Assembly (NCBI GenBank): GCA_030592465.1
Contig: JAUVJB010000029.1
Span: 1 to 18,648 of the forward strand
Length of the DNA: 18,648 bases
Direction: 5' to 3'
Source of the DNA: Bacteroidota bacterium
Lineage (GTDB): Bacteria > Bacteroidota > Bacteroidia > Bacteroidales > B39-G9
The notes under the pieces are model-generated. The model had not been told where the DNA came from. It was given only the letters and a program-made list of their open reading frames with translations, and made no database searches. The position numbers and the translations under genes are program-made. Positions 1 through 7,362 of the stretch are shown in pieces; position 1 is the first letter of the stretch; the number at the start of each line of letters is the position of its first letter.

Positions 1-1504
1 CGGCATTAGTTCTATTTCCCTCAACTTCTTTATAATTAAGCTCGTATTCTTTGGGGTTTTTTACTAATAGTTTAAGAACATCGGTACTTGATAATTTATT
101 CTTTATATTCAACTCATTAAATAAAAATTCTTTGGAATCTTGTTCTAAATAAATTTTTTCACGAGTAATTATATTTTTTATCTCAATATTATTAAGGATT
201 TGCCAAATTTTAAATTCTTGAAATAAGGGTGATGATTTTGGTATTACATTATATCCTACTATTCTAGTCTTTGTTTTACCTGTTGCTTTATCAAAAAATT
301 CCTGTTTCCAACTTTCAAATTCACAAACACTTAACAAACCTTTTTGTGATTTTAGCCTACGCTGATAAAAAATAATAACATCACAAATTTCTCTTTTTAA
401 TTCTTCGGTAAGTTCAGGATAATATTCTTTTTGTTTTTCCCAAATGGTGTTAAATTCATCAAGATAATCTTGACGATAAAATACTTGATTTTTTAATCTT
501 GCGTGTGAATTTTGTTTTAACTGCTTGTACAAGCATTCTCCAACAGTTTGTTTGTTGAAATACAACTCTTTACTTCTATCACTTATTGCTCCAAGATATC
601 CACTTGATGAATTGATATTGTTGTTTATTTCAGTTATTACATATGCGAGTTCTCCTTTTGTAAGTTGCTTAGAAATTGCTTCGTTTCGCCATTTATATAA
701 CTGTAATTTTACTTCATCGCGTTTTCCTTTATTTTCAGCAGTATAAATTTTATATTTCCCTAAAAATATTTTGGATGTAGCTTGTTTTCCTTTACCAACA
801 ATTTGTTCCTTGAATTCTTTTGATAAAATTTCAGGATAAAATTGTTTTTGAAAATTCCAAATTTTGTCTAACTCGTTTTGTAAATCGGAACGATAAAAGT
901 CAGGAATAAGTTTTTTATTCTTTCCTAAATTTCTATAAACATATTGACCCGCAGTTAATTTATTTTCGTATAGTTGTTTTGCTACTTCCATGCCATCAAT
1001 AGCCACGCCTTCGTCATCTGATTTTGCTTTTCTACTACTTTTATAACCACGTTTTTTGTTTATCATTAACAAAACTTTAGCTAAATCTTCTTTATCAATT
1101 TTTTCTTTTACCGCTTTTGCTCTTAATTCGTAAGTGAAAAAAGTTGTATTTTCCCCTTCTTCACTAAATAAAGTTTCATTTGTTATAAAATTATTTTTTT
1201 TTAATATTTCAATAAGTGCATTACGCCTTTGTTGATAACGATCAAGGTTTTTCCTCATCCCTCTTTTTTGAGTTCTGCCAGCATTTGGAGATAAGCCTTT
1301 ACCTCCTTCAAAATCCTTTACAGGATTCATAGAATCTGAAATTTTTCCTGTTTTTCTATCCACTTTTTTTAAATTATCATCATATTGAATAATTCTTACT
1401 CCAAGTTTTACAATTGATGATTTTTCTTCTGTTGATTCTGCTTCGTTAACAAAAGCCCAACCAATTGATGTAGTACCCAAATCTAAAGCCAATATTTTTT
1501 TCAT
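1..1504 (-). CDS. cas9: CRISPR-associated endonuclease Cas9, N-terminal part (runs off window)
   Basis: RNA-guided DNA endonuclease of a type II CRISPR-Cas system. The frame is open for 501 codons from ATG 1504 to the window edge, with no stop or frameshift. Residues 4-19 form the RuvC-I motif (ILALDLGTTSIGWAFV) with catalytic Asp8. Residues about 77-101 are the Arg-rich bridge helix (GRTQKRGMRKNLDRYQQRR). The remainder is recognition-lobe sequence, with two similar segments each containing FYRxDxxxEfxxIWxxQKxxYPE (around 188-216 and 328-358), as seen in large Bacteroidota Cas9 proteins. HNH and RuvC-II/III would lie left of the window. The style and the divergent tracrRNA fit subtype II-C, but the subtype cannot be proven without cas1/cas2 and the array. 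No clear TTTG/TAnnTTTG promoter was found; the nearest -7 candidate is GATTTTTG (1542-1535, one mismatch). Confidence 0.95.
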   Translation of the reverse strand, partial: MKKILALDLGTTSIGWAFVNEAESTEEKSSIVKLGVRIIQYDDNLKKVDRKTGKISDSMNPVKDFEGGKGLSPNAGRTQKRGMRKNLDRYQQRRNALIEILKKNNFITNETLFSEEGENTTFFTYELRAKAVKEKIDKEDLAKVLLMINKKRGYKSSRKAKSDDEGVAIDGMEVAKQLYENKLTAGQYVYRNLGKNKKLIPDFYRSDLQNELDKIWNFQKQFYPEILSKEFKEQIVGKGKQATSKIFLGKYKIYTAENKGKRDEVKLQLYKWRNEAISKQLTKGELAYVITEINNNINSSSGYLGAISDRSKELYFNKQTVGECLYKQLKQNSHARLKNQVFYRQDYLDEFNTIWEKQKEYYPELTEELKREICDVIIFYQRRLKSQKGLLSVCEFESWKQEFFDKATGKTKTRIVGYNVIPKSSPLFQEFKIWQILNNIEIKNIITREKIYLEQDSKEFLFNELNIKNKLSSTDVLKLLVKNPKEYELNYKEVEGNRTNA

Positions 1505-1545
1505 ATCATTTATTTATTATTGTTTTTACAGTACCAAAAATCTGC

Positions 1546-1616
1546 AAGTCAGGGTTTGACTTCTATAATATTAGACTTTTCAGCCATAATTTACAGTTTA
1601 AGTCAAGCCCTGACTA
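1546..1616. promoter_or_regulatory. Paired operator-like dyads upstream of cas9
   Basis: Two short dyads lie between cas9 and the tracrRNA promoter. The first is AAGTCA-GGGTT-TGACTT (1546-1562), the second AGTCA-AGCCC-TGACT (1601-1615). Their centres are 54 bp apart, about five helical turns. As a whole they also form a 16-bp inverted repeat (1547-1562 with 1600-1615) that has a single G.T pair when transcribed left to right and an A.C mismatch in the cas9 mRNA sense. The first dyad lies just upstream of a weak -7 candidate for cas9. I infer a regulator binding site; a transcript hairpin or a decayed mobile-element end is also possible. Confidence 0.4.
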
Positions 1617-1697
1617 TCACTATCAGGATATTAAGACGATTATAGCGGATTTAAGGCAATAATTAATGTATAAATTTAATAAATAAATTATAAATGT

Positions 1698-1728
1698 TTT
1701 GTAATTTGTAAGATATTATCTATATTTG
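1698..1728 (+). promoter_or_regulatory. tracrRNA promoter, Bacteroidota type
   Basis: A perfect match to the Bacteroidota primary sigma consensus: TTTG (1698-1701), a 19-base spacer, then TATATTTG (1721-1728). It predicts transcription starting near 1732-1734, right at the start of the anti-repeat. Confidence 0.85.
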
Positions 1729-1732
1729 TTAT

Positions 1733-1819
1733 ACAAAATGAAGCAATTCACAATAAGGATTATTCCGTTGTGAAAACATTTGGTAAGCCTCTCCGCCAAA
1801 AGTGGGAGGCATTTTTTTT
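1733..1819 (+). ncRNA. tracrRNA
   Basis: Trans-activating CRISPR RNA for the adjacent Cas9, transcribed divergently from it. The 5' part, ACAAAATGAAGCAATTCACA (about 1734-1753), is the anti-repeat: its complement reads TGTGAATTGCTTCATTTTGT, resembling the GTTGTGAATTGCTTTC start of Bacteroidota type II-C repeats as I recall them. A nexus-like segment follows (AAGGATTATTCCGTTGTGAA, 1755-1774). A rho-independent terminator closes it: stem GCCTCTC/GGGAGGC (1787-1793 with 1804-1810) and a run of eight T (1812-1819). Start and end are inferred from promoter and terminator. The array lies outside the window, so pairing with the real repeat is unverified. Confidence 0.85.
1787..1819 (+). terminator. 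tracrRNA terminator
   Basis: A 7-bp stem, GCCTCTC/GGGAGGC with one T.G pair, and a loop around CGCCAAAAGT, followed by one A and eight T. An outer stem encloses it: 1770-1783 (GTGAAAACATTTGG) pairs with 1821-1833 (CCAAATGTTTCAC) apart from one bulged A. The outer stem could form only in transcripts that read past the T run. Confidence 0.85.
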
Positions 1820-1833
1820 GCCAAATGTTTCAC

Positions 1834-2073
1834 GAACACATTAAAAAAAATAAATATATGTGAGCTAAAACATTTAAAGCTGCCCAATCTTGTATTTGGT
1901 CGCTTTTTTATTGTTTTGTATTTTACTTGGGCTTAACTTTGATTGATACCATAACTTTTACAATTCTCCATCCCATTTTTTGTAGAATTCATTGAGAAAT
2001 TGTTGCATAAACTTATCCCAACTTGACCTGTTTAAAATATATGGCACTGAATATCAGTAAGATGTAGTGCCAC
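1834..2073. other. Spacer with no recognisable gene
   Basis: No gene or RNA recognised. On the minus strand a 31-codon open stretch (2053-1958) ends in a stop codon; its last residues read NEFYKKWDGEL. It has no start codon of its own and an upstream stop, and could be the tail of a destroyed gene. Near 2042-2070 there are nested inverted repeats (GGCACT/AGTGCC enclosing ACTGA-ATA-TCAGT) just where the IS110 homology begins. Confidence 0.4.
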
Positions 2074-2496
2074 GAGGTTAGCACAGTTGAATTAATATCA
2101 GAGATAGGGACTGATATGAGTAAATGGAAAGGTAGTAAACAATTTGCAGCATGGCTAAACCTTGCTCCAAATACGAAGATTACCGGAGGTAAAATAATAA
2201 GTAGTAAAATGCAAAAAAAGAAAAATCATGCAGGACAAATTTTGCGAATGAGTGTCTGTAACCTATCTAGGAGTGTAGCTCCAATAGGTAACTTTGTAAG
2301 AAAAATGAGATCACGTTTGGGTAAAAAAGGGGGTGTCGTTGCTCCCGCACATAAACTTGCACGAATAATATACACTATGATAAAAGAACGGCAAGCTTAT
2401 AATAAGTATATTATTGCAGATGAACATGAAAAATGGAAACAAATAAGGATAAAGAATCTCGAAAGACAATTAGAAAAATTAAAAAACGCGGCTTAA
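2074..2496 (+). pseudogene. IS110-family recombinase remnant (C-terminal domain only)
   Basis: The C-terminal (Transposase_20) part of an IS110/IS1111-type DEDD recombinase. Recognisable protein sequence starts upstream of the first ATG (2116): EVSTVELISEIGTDMSKW, then GSKQFAAWLNLAPNTKITGG, SSKMQKKKNHAGQILRMS and APAHKLARIIYTMIKE, ending in a charged tail at 2496. The whole N-terminal DEDD catalytic domain is missing. Reading back in frame reaches a TAG at 2065-2067 and unrelated sequence. In IS110 elements the structured bridge RNA lies at the non-coding end before the gene, so none is expected here. It cannot be an active transposon. A shorter product starting at ATG 2116 (126 residues) could be made but would lack the nuclease domain. 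Confidence 0.85.
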
Positions 2497-2547
2497 TTCA
2501 GTCTGATTATCAACGATATACAAAAGAGTTATATAGTAGGTTAAAAC

Positions 2548-2567
2548 AATCCCGAGTACTCGGGATT
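2548..2567. repeat. Perfect 20-bp palindrome after the IS110 remnant
   Basis: AATCCCGAGT immediately followed by its exact reverse complement. It lies 52 bases after the remnant's stop codon and is followed by an A-rich stretch. It could act as a terminator in either direction, or mark the old right flank of the element. Similar TCCCGA/TCGGGA hairpins are frequent between Bacteroidota genes. Confidence 0.6.
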
Positions 2568-2809
2568 AAAAATAAACTAAATGCTTTTTATTAATTTGTA
2601 AAATTCATGTTATTATGTAATTTACACTATAAACAATTGATTAATAAGCTTATAAGCTATATTTTTCAGTTGTGTTTAATTATTTTTTAATTTATAAACA
2701 TCTAATAATAAACAATTTATGAACTCCGAAACTTCAGATAATAATATAACAATTTTTGTATAATAATTTAAAGCAATGTGTGAACGCTTATAAAGTTTGA
2801 TGTTTTAGC

Positions 2810-2828
2810 AATTTAATAGTATTAAATT
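2810..2828 (-). terminator. Weak AT-only hairpin after lpxA
   Basis: AATTTAATA-G-TATTAAATT, a perfect 9-bp inverted repeat of A and T only, lies directly after the lpxA stop codon. It is a possible weak terminator. AT-only dyads arise easily by chance here, so confidence is low. Confidence 0.25.
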
Positions 2829-2830
2829 TA

Positions 2831-3610
2831 TTAAGCTTCAAAGCCTTTCATAATACCCCGTTTTGATTTTTTAATAAATAGAATTATTTCATTTCTTTCT
2901 TTTGATGCAGGTATTTCCGCTTCGACAATTTCAATAGCTTGAGCGTAATTATAACCTTTTTGGTATATAATACGATAAATTTCTTGAATGGCACGAATTT
3001 GTTCGTTAGCAAATCCTCGTCGTTTCAAACCGATTGAATTAATACCGACAAAAGATAATGGCTCATGAGCTGCTTTGACAAAAGGAGGGACATCTTTTCT
3101 CACTAAACTTCCGCCTGATATCATAACATGAGAACCAATATGAACAAATTGATGAATTGCTGAGATGCCGCCAATAATTGCCCAATCGTCTATTTTAACT
3201 TCTCCGGCAACCTGAACAGCGTTTACCAAAACGCAATTATTTCCTATTGTACAGTCATGTGCAATATGAACATAAGCCATTAATAAAGAATTATTACCAA
3301 TTTTGGTTTTTCCAACAGTTTTTGTTCCTCTATTTATAGTAACAAATTCGCGAATAGTTGTATTGTCTCCAATTTCCACATAAGTTTTTTCGTCTTGAAA
3401 TTTAAGGTCTTGAGGTATGGCTGATATAACTGCTCCCGGAAATATTTTACAATTTTTACCAATTCGTGCACCCTCAAAAATTGTTACATTAGGGCCAATC
3501 CATGTTCCTTCGTCAATTTCAACATCTTTATCAATTGTAACAAATGGGCTAACTACAACATTTGAAGCTATTTTTGTATCCGGATGAATATATGTTAATG
3601 GTTGTTTCAC
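2831..3610 (-). CDS. lpxA: Acyl-ACP--UDP-N-acetylglucosamine O-acyltransferase LpxA
   Basis: First step of lipid A synthesis in the cytoplasm: moves a 3-hydroxyacyl chain from acyl carrier protein to the 3-OH of UDP-GlcNAc. The 259-residue protein matches the usual family length. Most of it is hexapeptide repeats forming a left-handed beta-helix (about 12-190), followed by a helical C-terminal domain. The catalytic HIAHDC motif is at 115-120; His118 corresponds to His125 of the E. coli enzyme and Asp119 follows it. IPQDLKF (65-71) and TINRGT (91-96) are further family signatures. The start codon is GTG (3610-3608): the protein aligns with known LpxA proteins from that residue and no ATG is available. 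It follows lpxC-fabZ after 14 bases, so the two are surely cotranscribed. A hairpin of A/T bases lies just past the stop. Confidence 0.96.
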   Translation of the reverse strand: MKQPLTYIHPDTKIASNVVVSPFVTIDKDVEIDEGTWIGPNVTIFEGARIGKNCKIFPGAVISAIPQDLKFQDEKTYVEIGDNTTIREFVTINRGTKTVGKTKIGNNSLLMAYVHIAHDCTIGNNCVLVNAVQVAGEVKIDDWAIIGGISAIHQFVHIGSHVMISGGSLVRKDVPPFVKAAHEPLSFVGINSIGLKRRGFANEQIRAIQEIYRIIYQKGYNYAQAIEIVEAEIPASKERNEIILFIKKSKRGIMKGFEA

Positions 3611-3624
3611 TTTTTTTATAATTT

Positions 3625-5028
3625 TTAATTGTCTTTTTTCATTTTTGCTATTTGTGCTAATAAATCTGCTTCCATAGCAAGTGTTTTTCCTACAAAAGCC
3701 TGTCCTTTCATGTGTGCTAAGCCTCTTCTGATAGGTTCAACAAATACTAATTTAAATAATATAGTGTCTCCGGGCACAATTTTATGTTTAAATTTAACAT
3801 CATCAATTTTTAAAAAATATGTTGAATAGTTTTCAGGGTCAGGCACAGAATTTAAAATTAAAATCCCGCCTACTTGTGCCATTGCCTCAATTTGTAGTAC
3901 CCCAGGCATTATTGGTTCGTCAGGAAAATGTCCTGCGAAAAAAGCTTCGTTCATTGTAACATTTTTTAATCCTACAATTGAATTTTCGTCAGCACTTATA
4001 ATTTTATCAACTAAAAGAAAAGGTTGTCGATGTGGTAATATTTTTTTTATTTGATTAATATCTAGTAAAGGCTTTTTATTGGGGTCATAATCAGGAGCAA
4101 TGCCTTTTTTTTCAGCAATTCTTATAAAATGTCGAATTTGTTGAGAAAATTTTGTGTTTACTGAATGTCCCGGTCGTGTTGCAACAATTTTTCCCTTAAT
4201 TGGTCTTCCAATTAATGATAAGTCCCCTATTAAATCGAGAAGCTTATGACGAGCAGGCTCATTGCTAAATCGCAAATCAACATTATTTAACATTCCATTT
4301 GGTCGTGGTTTAACACTTGGTTTATTAAATAGTTTAGCAATTCTATCAATTTTTTCTTGCTCAACTTCTTTATCCATAATAACAATAGCATTGTCTAAAT
4401 CCCCACCTTTTATTAAGTTATTGTTTAATAATGGCTCTAATTCGTTAAAGAATACAAATGTTCGACAAGGGGCTATTTCTTTCTCATAATCAGAGAGTTC
4501 TTTTAAAAGAGAATACTGATTACCTAAAACATAAGAATTGTAATCAACTAATACATTAATATTTAGATGGTCGTCAGGATAAATTACAATTTCAGAATTC
4601 CTGTCATTATCACAATAGCGAATTTCTTCTTTTATTTCAAAATAATTTTTTTCAGCATCTTGTTCTTCAATGCCCGCTTCTAATAACGCTTCAACAAATC
4701 TTATTGAGCTGCCATTCATAATTGGAACCTCAGGGCCATTAATTTCGATAAGTATATTATCGATACCAAGACCATAAATAGCAGATAGAACATGCTCAAT
4801 TGTTTCAATTTTAACACCGTCTTTTTCAATTGTAGTGCCTCGTGACGTGCCAACAACATATTCTGCAACAGCCTTAATAACAGGTTTATTTTCCAAATCT
4901 ATTCGTTGAAATTTGTACCCGAAATTTTCAGGCGCAGGTTTAAAAGTTAAATCAACATGTAAGCCTGTATGTAAACCGGTTCCTTTAACGGTAATTGGTT
5001 TTTTTATGGTTTTTTGTTTTTCATTCAT
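3625..5028 (-). CDS. lpxC-fabZ: Bifunctional UDP-3-O-acyl-GlcNAc deacetylase / 3-hydroxyacyl-ACP dehydratase (LpxC-FabZ fusion)
   Basis: Two enzymes in one cytoplasmic polypeptide of 467 residues, a fusion typical of Bacteroidota. The N-terminal part (about 1-300) is LpxC, the zinc deacetylase committing to lipid A: Glu78-His79, then His261 and Asp265 in RHKLLDLIGD, and His288 in GHSVN. The C-terminal part (about 325-467) is FabZ, dehydrating 3-hydroxyacyl-ACP: catalytic His333 in ILPHRQPF and Glu381 in MPGVLQIEAMAQ. Both active sites are complete. I start at ATG 5028, which gives LpxC its standard numbering; a TTG nine bases upstream (5037) is also in frame but less likely. Joining the enzymes may couple use of 3-hydroxyacyl-ACP by lipid A and fatty acid synthesis. 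lpxA follows after 14 bases. No clear phylum-type promoter was found upstream. Confidence 0.97.
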   Translation of the reverse strand: MNEKQKTIKKPITVKGTGLHTGLHVDLTFKPAPENFGYKFQRIDLENKPVIKAVAEYVVGTSRGTTIEKDGVKIETIEHVLSAIYGLGIDNILIEINGPEVPIMNGSSIRFVEALLEAGIEEQDAEKNYFEIKEEIRYCDNDRNSEIVIYPDDHLNINVLVDYNSYVLGNQYSLLKELSDYEKEIAPCRTFVFFNELEPLLNNNLIKGGDLDNAIVIMDKEVEQEKIDRIAKLFNKPSVKPRPNGMLNNVDLRFSNEPARHKLLDLIGDLSLIGRPIKGKIVATRPGHSVNTKFSQQIRHFIRIAEKKGIAPDYDPNKKPLLDINQIKKILPHRQPFLLVDKIISADENSIVGLKNVTMNEAFFAGHFPDEPIMPGVLQIEAMAQVGGILILNSVPDPENYSTYFLKIDDVKFKHKIVPGDTILFKLVFVEPIRRGLAHMKGQAFVGKTLAMEADLLAQIAKMKKDN

Positions 5029-5189
5029 AATATACAAAAATCAAATTTTGATAAAAATGCGAATGTAAAAGTATAATATTTATTTTAAAATATAAAATAT
5101 GTAAAATCACATATTTTGATAATTAGTGTCAAAAAAAATAATTCATCTATTATTATTTATCATTATGAATCACGATGCTTCGGGAAAGT

Positions 5190-5233
5190 GTCTGCAAATC
5201 AACGAGTTGCTTCGTTGTGCCTCCTTGCAATTA
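5190..5233. repeat. REP-like palindrome, right half
   Basis: CTGCAAATCA followed by GTTGCTTCGTTGTGCCTCCTTGCAAT is one half, plus the centre, of a palindromic repeat family also present at 7315-7361 (opposite half) and 14693-14764 (complete). The rest of the lpxC/lipoprotein spacer (5029-5281) holds only AT-rich sequence. Confidence 0.65.
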
Positions 5234-5281
5234 TGGTAAATATTGAGGTTTCGTGTAGATATTAAATAGTATTAATAATTT

Positions 5282-7117
5282 TTATTTTTCAATATCCCAT
5301 ATTATTTCATTATCCCAGTTCGATTTTATTTCTATTAAATCTTTGTAATAATATACTTTTTCAGGTTGAATTTTTTTTATAAAATTACCGGTATCCCATT
5401 TCCTGTTATTGTTTTTATCAATTATTAGTTTAAATAGATGCTTTTTGGGATTTAAATAATTAATATTAAAAGTTGTATCATTCAAAATAAAAAATTCTCT
5501 TAATATTTTTTCCTTTTCATTTAAAAGCTGCACAATTGAATTTGTTATAATATTATTAATCTCCAGCTTAATGCTGCCGTAATAATCAGATTCTTTGGTT
5601 TTGAATTTTCTTTCTATTGTGTCGTTTTTACAATTGTATATATCGGTAAAAGCTTCAGGATAGATAATCAATTTGTATTTTGAATTTTCTTCCCATTTAT
5701 TTGAAAGACAAAATTTGCGTAATAAAATTGAGTCTTTTGTGAAAGTTGCCTGCTGAAGTATTTCTGTTGAATCTTTAAGCAAAAACAGTTGAATTTTTGA
5801 CGTATCATAGTTTTGAATAGGCGATTCCGGTGTTAAAATAATGTTTTGGTTTAAATCAACTTTCTGCATTATGTTAGTTATGATGTTAAGATAAACTTTT
5901 TGGGTTAGTTCTTTGTTTTCTTCTTTTTTTCTTTTCTTTTTTTTCGGTATTTCCCCCTTTTCAGTATAAACTAAAGTTACTGTATCTGAAACAAGGCTGT
6001 CTTGTCTTAGAATATTTGTTTTATTATATTTAAGTTCAAAAATCAGGCTGTCGTGTTTATAAATTATTGAATCTGTCAGCCAACAAATAACAGTATCATT
6101 ATTGATGCTATTTTCTATTATGTTCCATTTTTTTGATTGTGTATCAAAATTAATTGGTAATATTTCACATTTTTTGTTTGATGGTTTATGGAATATAAAG
6201 ACGCATTTTTCTTTTTTATCTCTGCTTGTTTTTTCAATATATTGTTTCTCATAGTCTTCTTGAAACATATATAAATCAAGACTTTTTATTTTTGAGACAA
6301 ATTCGTTATGTATAATAATTGTATCTTTATAAATAGTATCGTTGTGAATAGTGTCATTACCAATAATTTTATCAATAATTTGAAGAGTATCGACAAACTC
6401 CACCTCTTTGTAACCCGGAATGATTAATGAATCTAAAAAAGCAATTTCTTCACTTGGCTGGTCAAATAAAAGATTATTATTTCCATCGTTTAAAGCGAAA
6501 ATATGATAATTACCGGATTTAATATTATTAATTGAAAATTGTCCTTCCTTATTTGTTTGTGAGATATAATCAGGAATTTTTTTGTAAGGCGTAGAGTCGT
6601 TATAATTTTCATACAACATTACTTTAACAAATTGTTTCGGTTCTAAGCTAAAAGCATCGTAAATAAAACCTCGCACAAAAAGAGAATCGATATGATTCCC
6701 TGTTGAAAAACAATATTGATAATTTGACAAAATATTGCTTTCGTTTACATCAACAATTGCATCGTGAAAATTAATGTTATAAGTTGTGTTGTCGTGCAAA
6801 GTGTCTTTTATTTCTATAATAAGATTTTTGCCGGATACTCTTATTATCGGTTGTTCTTTTAATGGAGGAGACACTAATAATTCTTTGTTGAGATTCTTTA
6901 ATTGAAAATACTCATCAAATTTTACAACAACTTTTTTTTGTTTAAAATTAACAGAATAATTTTCAGGTATGCTTTGTAAAATTTTAGGAGGAGTTACATC
7001 TTTTGGTCCACCGGTAGGCACAACTATTTTGGCACACGATGCTGTAAATAATATACCTGTAATTAAAAGGTAAAACCTAAATCTTATTGCTTTATTTTTA
7101 ATTGATTTAATATTCAT
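5282..7117 (-). CDS. Putative outer-envelope lipoprotein with N-terminal Ig-like (Big_5-type) domain
   Basis: A 611-residue lipoprotein of unknown job. A basic N-terminus and hydrophobic stretch (FYLLITGILFTASC) end at Cys28, a lipobox cysteine for lipid attachment and export. After VVPTGGPKDVTPPKI comes an Ig-like domain (about 44-141, KKVVVKFDEYFQL ... TTYNINFHDAIVDVN ... YCFSTG) of the SbsA/Big_5 kind. Then comes a segment like a carboxypeptidase regulatory fold (about 150-225, with GNYHIFALNDGNNNLLFDQP). A Lys-rich patch, PKKKKRKKEE, sits near 392-402. The C-terminal end (DKNNNRKWDTGNF) is also typical of the family. This architecture is widespread and essentially uncharacterised in Bacteroidota. 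It lies upstream of lpxC-fabZ on the same strand, but the 253-base spacer with a repeat argues for a separate transcript. Function unassigned; lipoprotein status is fairly sure. Confidence 0.85.
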   Translation of the reverse strand: MNIKSIKNKAIRFRFYLLITGILFTASCAKIVVPTGGPKDVTPPKILQSIPENYSVNFKQKKVVVKFDEYFQLKNLNKELLVSPPLKEQPIIRVSGKNLIIEIKDTLHDNTTYNINFHDAIVDVNESNILSNYQYCFSTGNHIDSLFVRGFIYDAFSLEPKQFVKVMLYENYNDSTPYKKIPDYISQTNKEGQFSINNIKSGNYHIFALNDGNNNLLFDQPSEEIAFLDSLIIPGYKEVEFVDTLQIIDKIIGNDTIHNDTIYKDTIIIHNEFVSKIKSLDLYMFQEDYEKQYIEKTSRDKKEKCVFIFHKPSNKKCEILPINFDTQSKKWNIIENSINNDTVICWLTDSIIYKHDSLIFELKYNKTNILRQDSLVSDTVTLVYTEKGEIPKKKKRKKEENKELTQKVYLNIITNIMQKVDLNQNIILTPESPIQNYDTSKIQLFLLKDSTEILQQATFTKDSILLRKFCLSNKWEENSKYKLIIYPEAFTDIYNCKNDTIERKFKTKESDYYGSIKLEINNIITNSIVQLLNEKEKILREFFILNDTTFNINYLNPKKHLFKLIIDKNNNRKWDTGNFIKKIQPEKVYYYKDLIEIKSNWDNEIIWDIEK

Positions 7118-7147
7118 TAATTATTGAGTATAATAATTTTAAAAAAA

Positions 7148-7179
7148 CAAAATTAACTTAAAGCAACAAATTCAGCAAA
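7148..7179 (-). promoter_or_regulatory. Promoter of the lipoprotein gene
   Basis: Read on the minus strand: TTTG (7179-7176), a 20-base spacer, TAATTTTG (7155-7148). It matches the Bacteroidota consensus at all defined positions. The expected start near 7143 leaves a leader of about 25 bases before ATG 7117. Confidence 0.7.
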
Positions 7180-7314
7180 AAATAATTGATTAACTTATGA
7201 ATATTCTCTGAAAAAAAATTTCTTTATCCTCTAATTATATTAACTACACGAATTTTTTTTTTATGATTTAAGTTTGTAACTTAATCGGGAGTTAGTAAAA
7301 AAAATCAATATTTG

Positions 7315-7361
7315 CCGTCATTGTAAGGAGGTACGGCGAAGCAATATGCTGATTTGCAGAT
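7315..7361. repeat. REP-like palindrome, left half
   Basis: CGTCATTGTAAGGAGGTACG then GCGAAGCAATATGCTGATTTGCAGATT is the left half plus centre of the palindromic family at 14693-14764. The right half is absent: a different repeat (7363-7465) begins exactly where it should continue, which suggests insertion or recombination at the repeat centre. Confidence 0.65.
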
Positions 7362-7362
7362 T

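Noticed and set aside
525..746. An open frame on the plus strand inside the first 1.5 kb
   Set aside because: It lies opposite the intact cas9 frame, whose protein is clearly recognisable; the plus-strand product resembles nothing.
2074..2496. An active IS110 element with bridge RNA
   Set aside because: The DEDD catalytic domain, the upstream non-coding end and an uninterrupted frame are all missing.
2648..2659. AGCTTATAAGCT palindrome in the spacer left of lpxA
   Set aside because: Twelve bases, AT-rich, single copy; easily explained by chance.
5029..5037. An LpxC-FabZ start at TTG 5037
   Set aside because: ATG 5028 is a better start and gives the standard position of Glu78-His79; the extra three residues add nothing.
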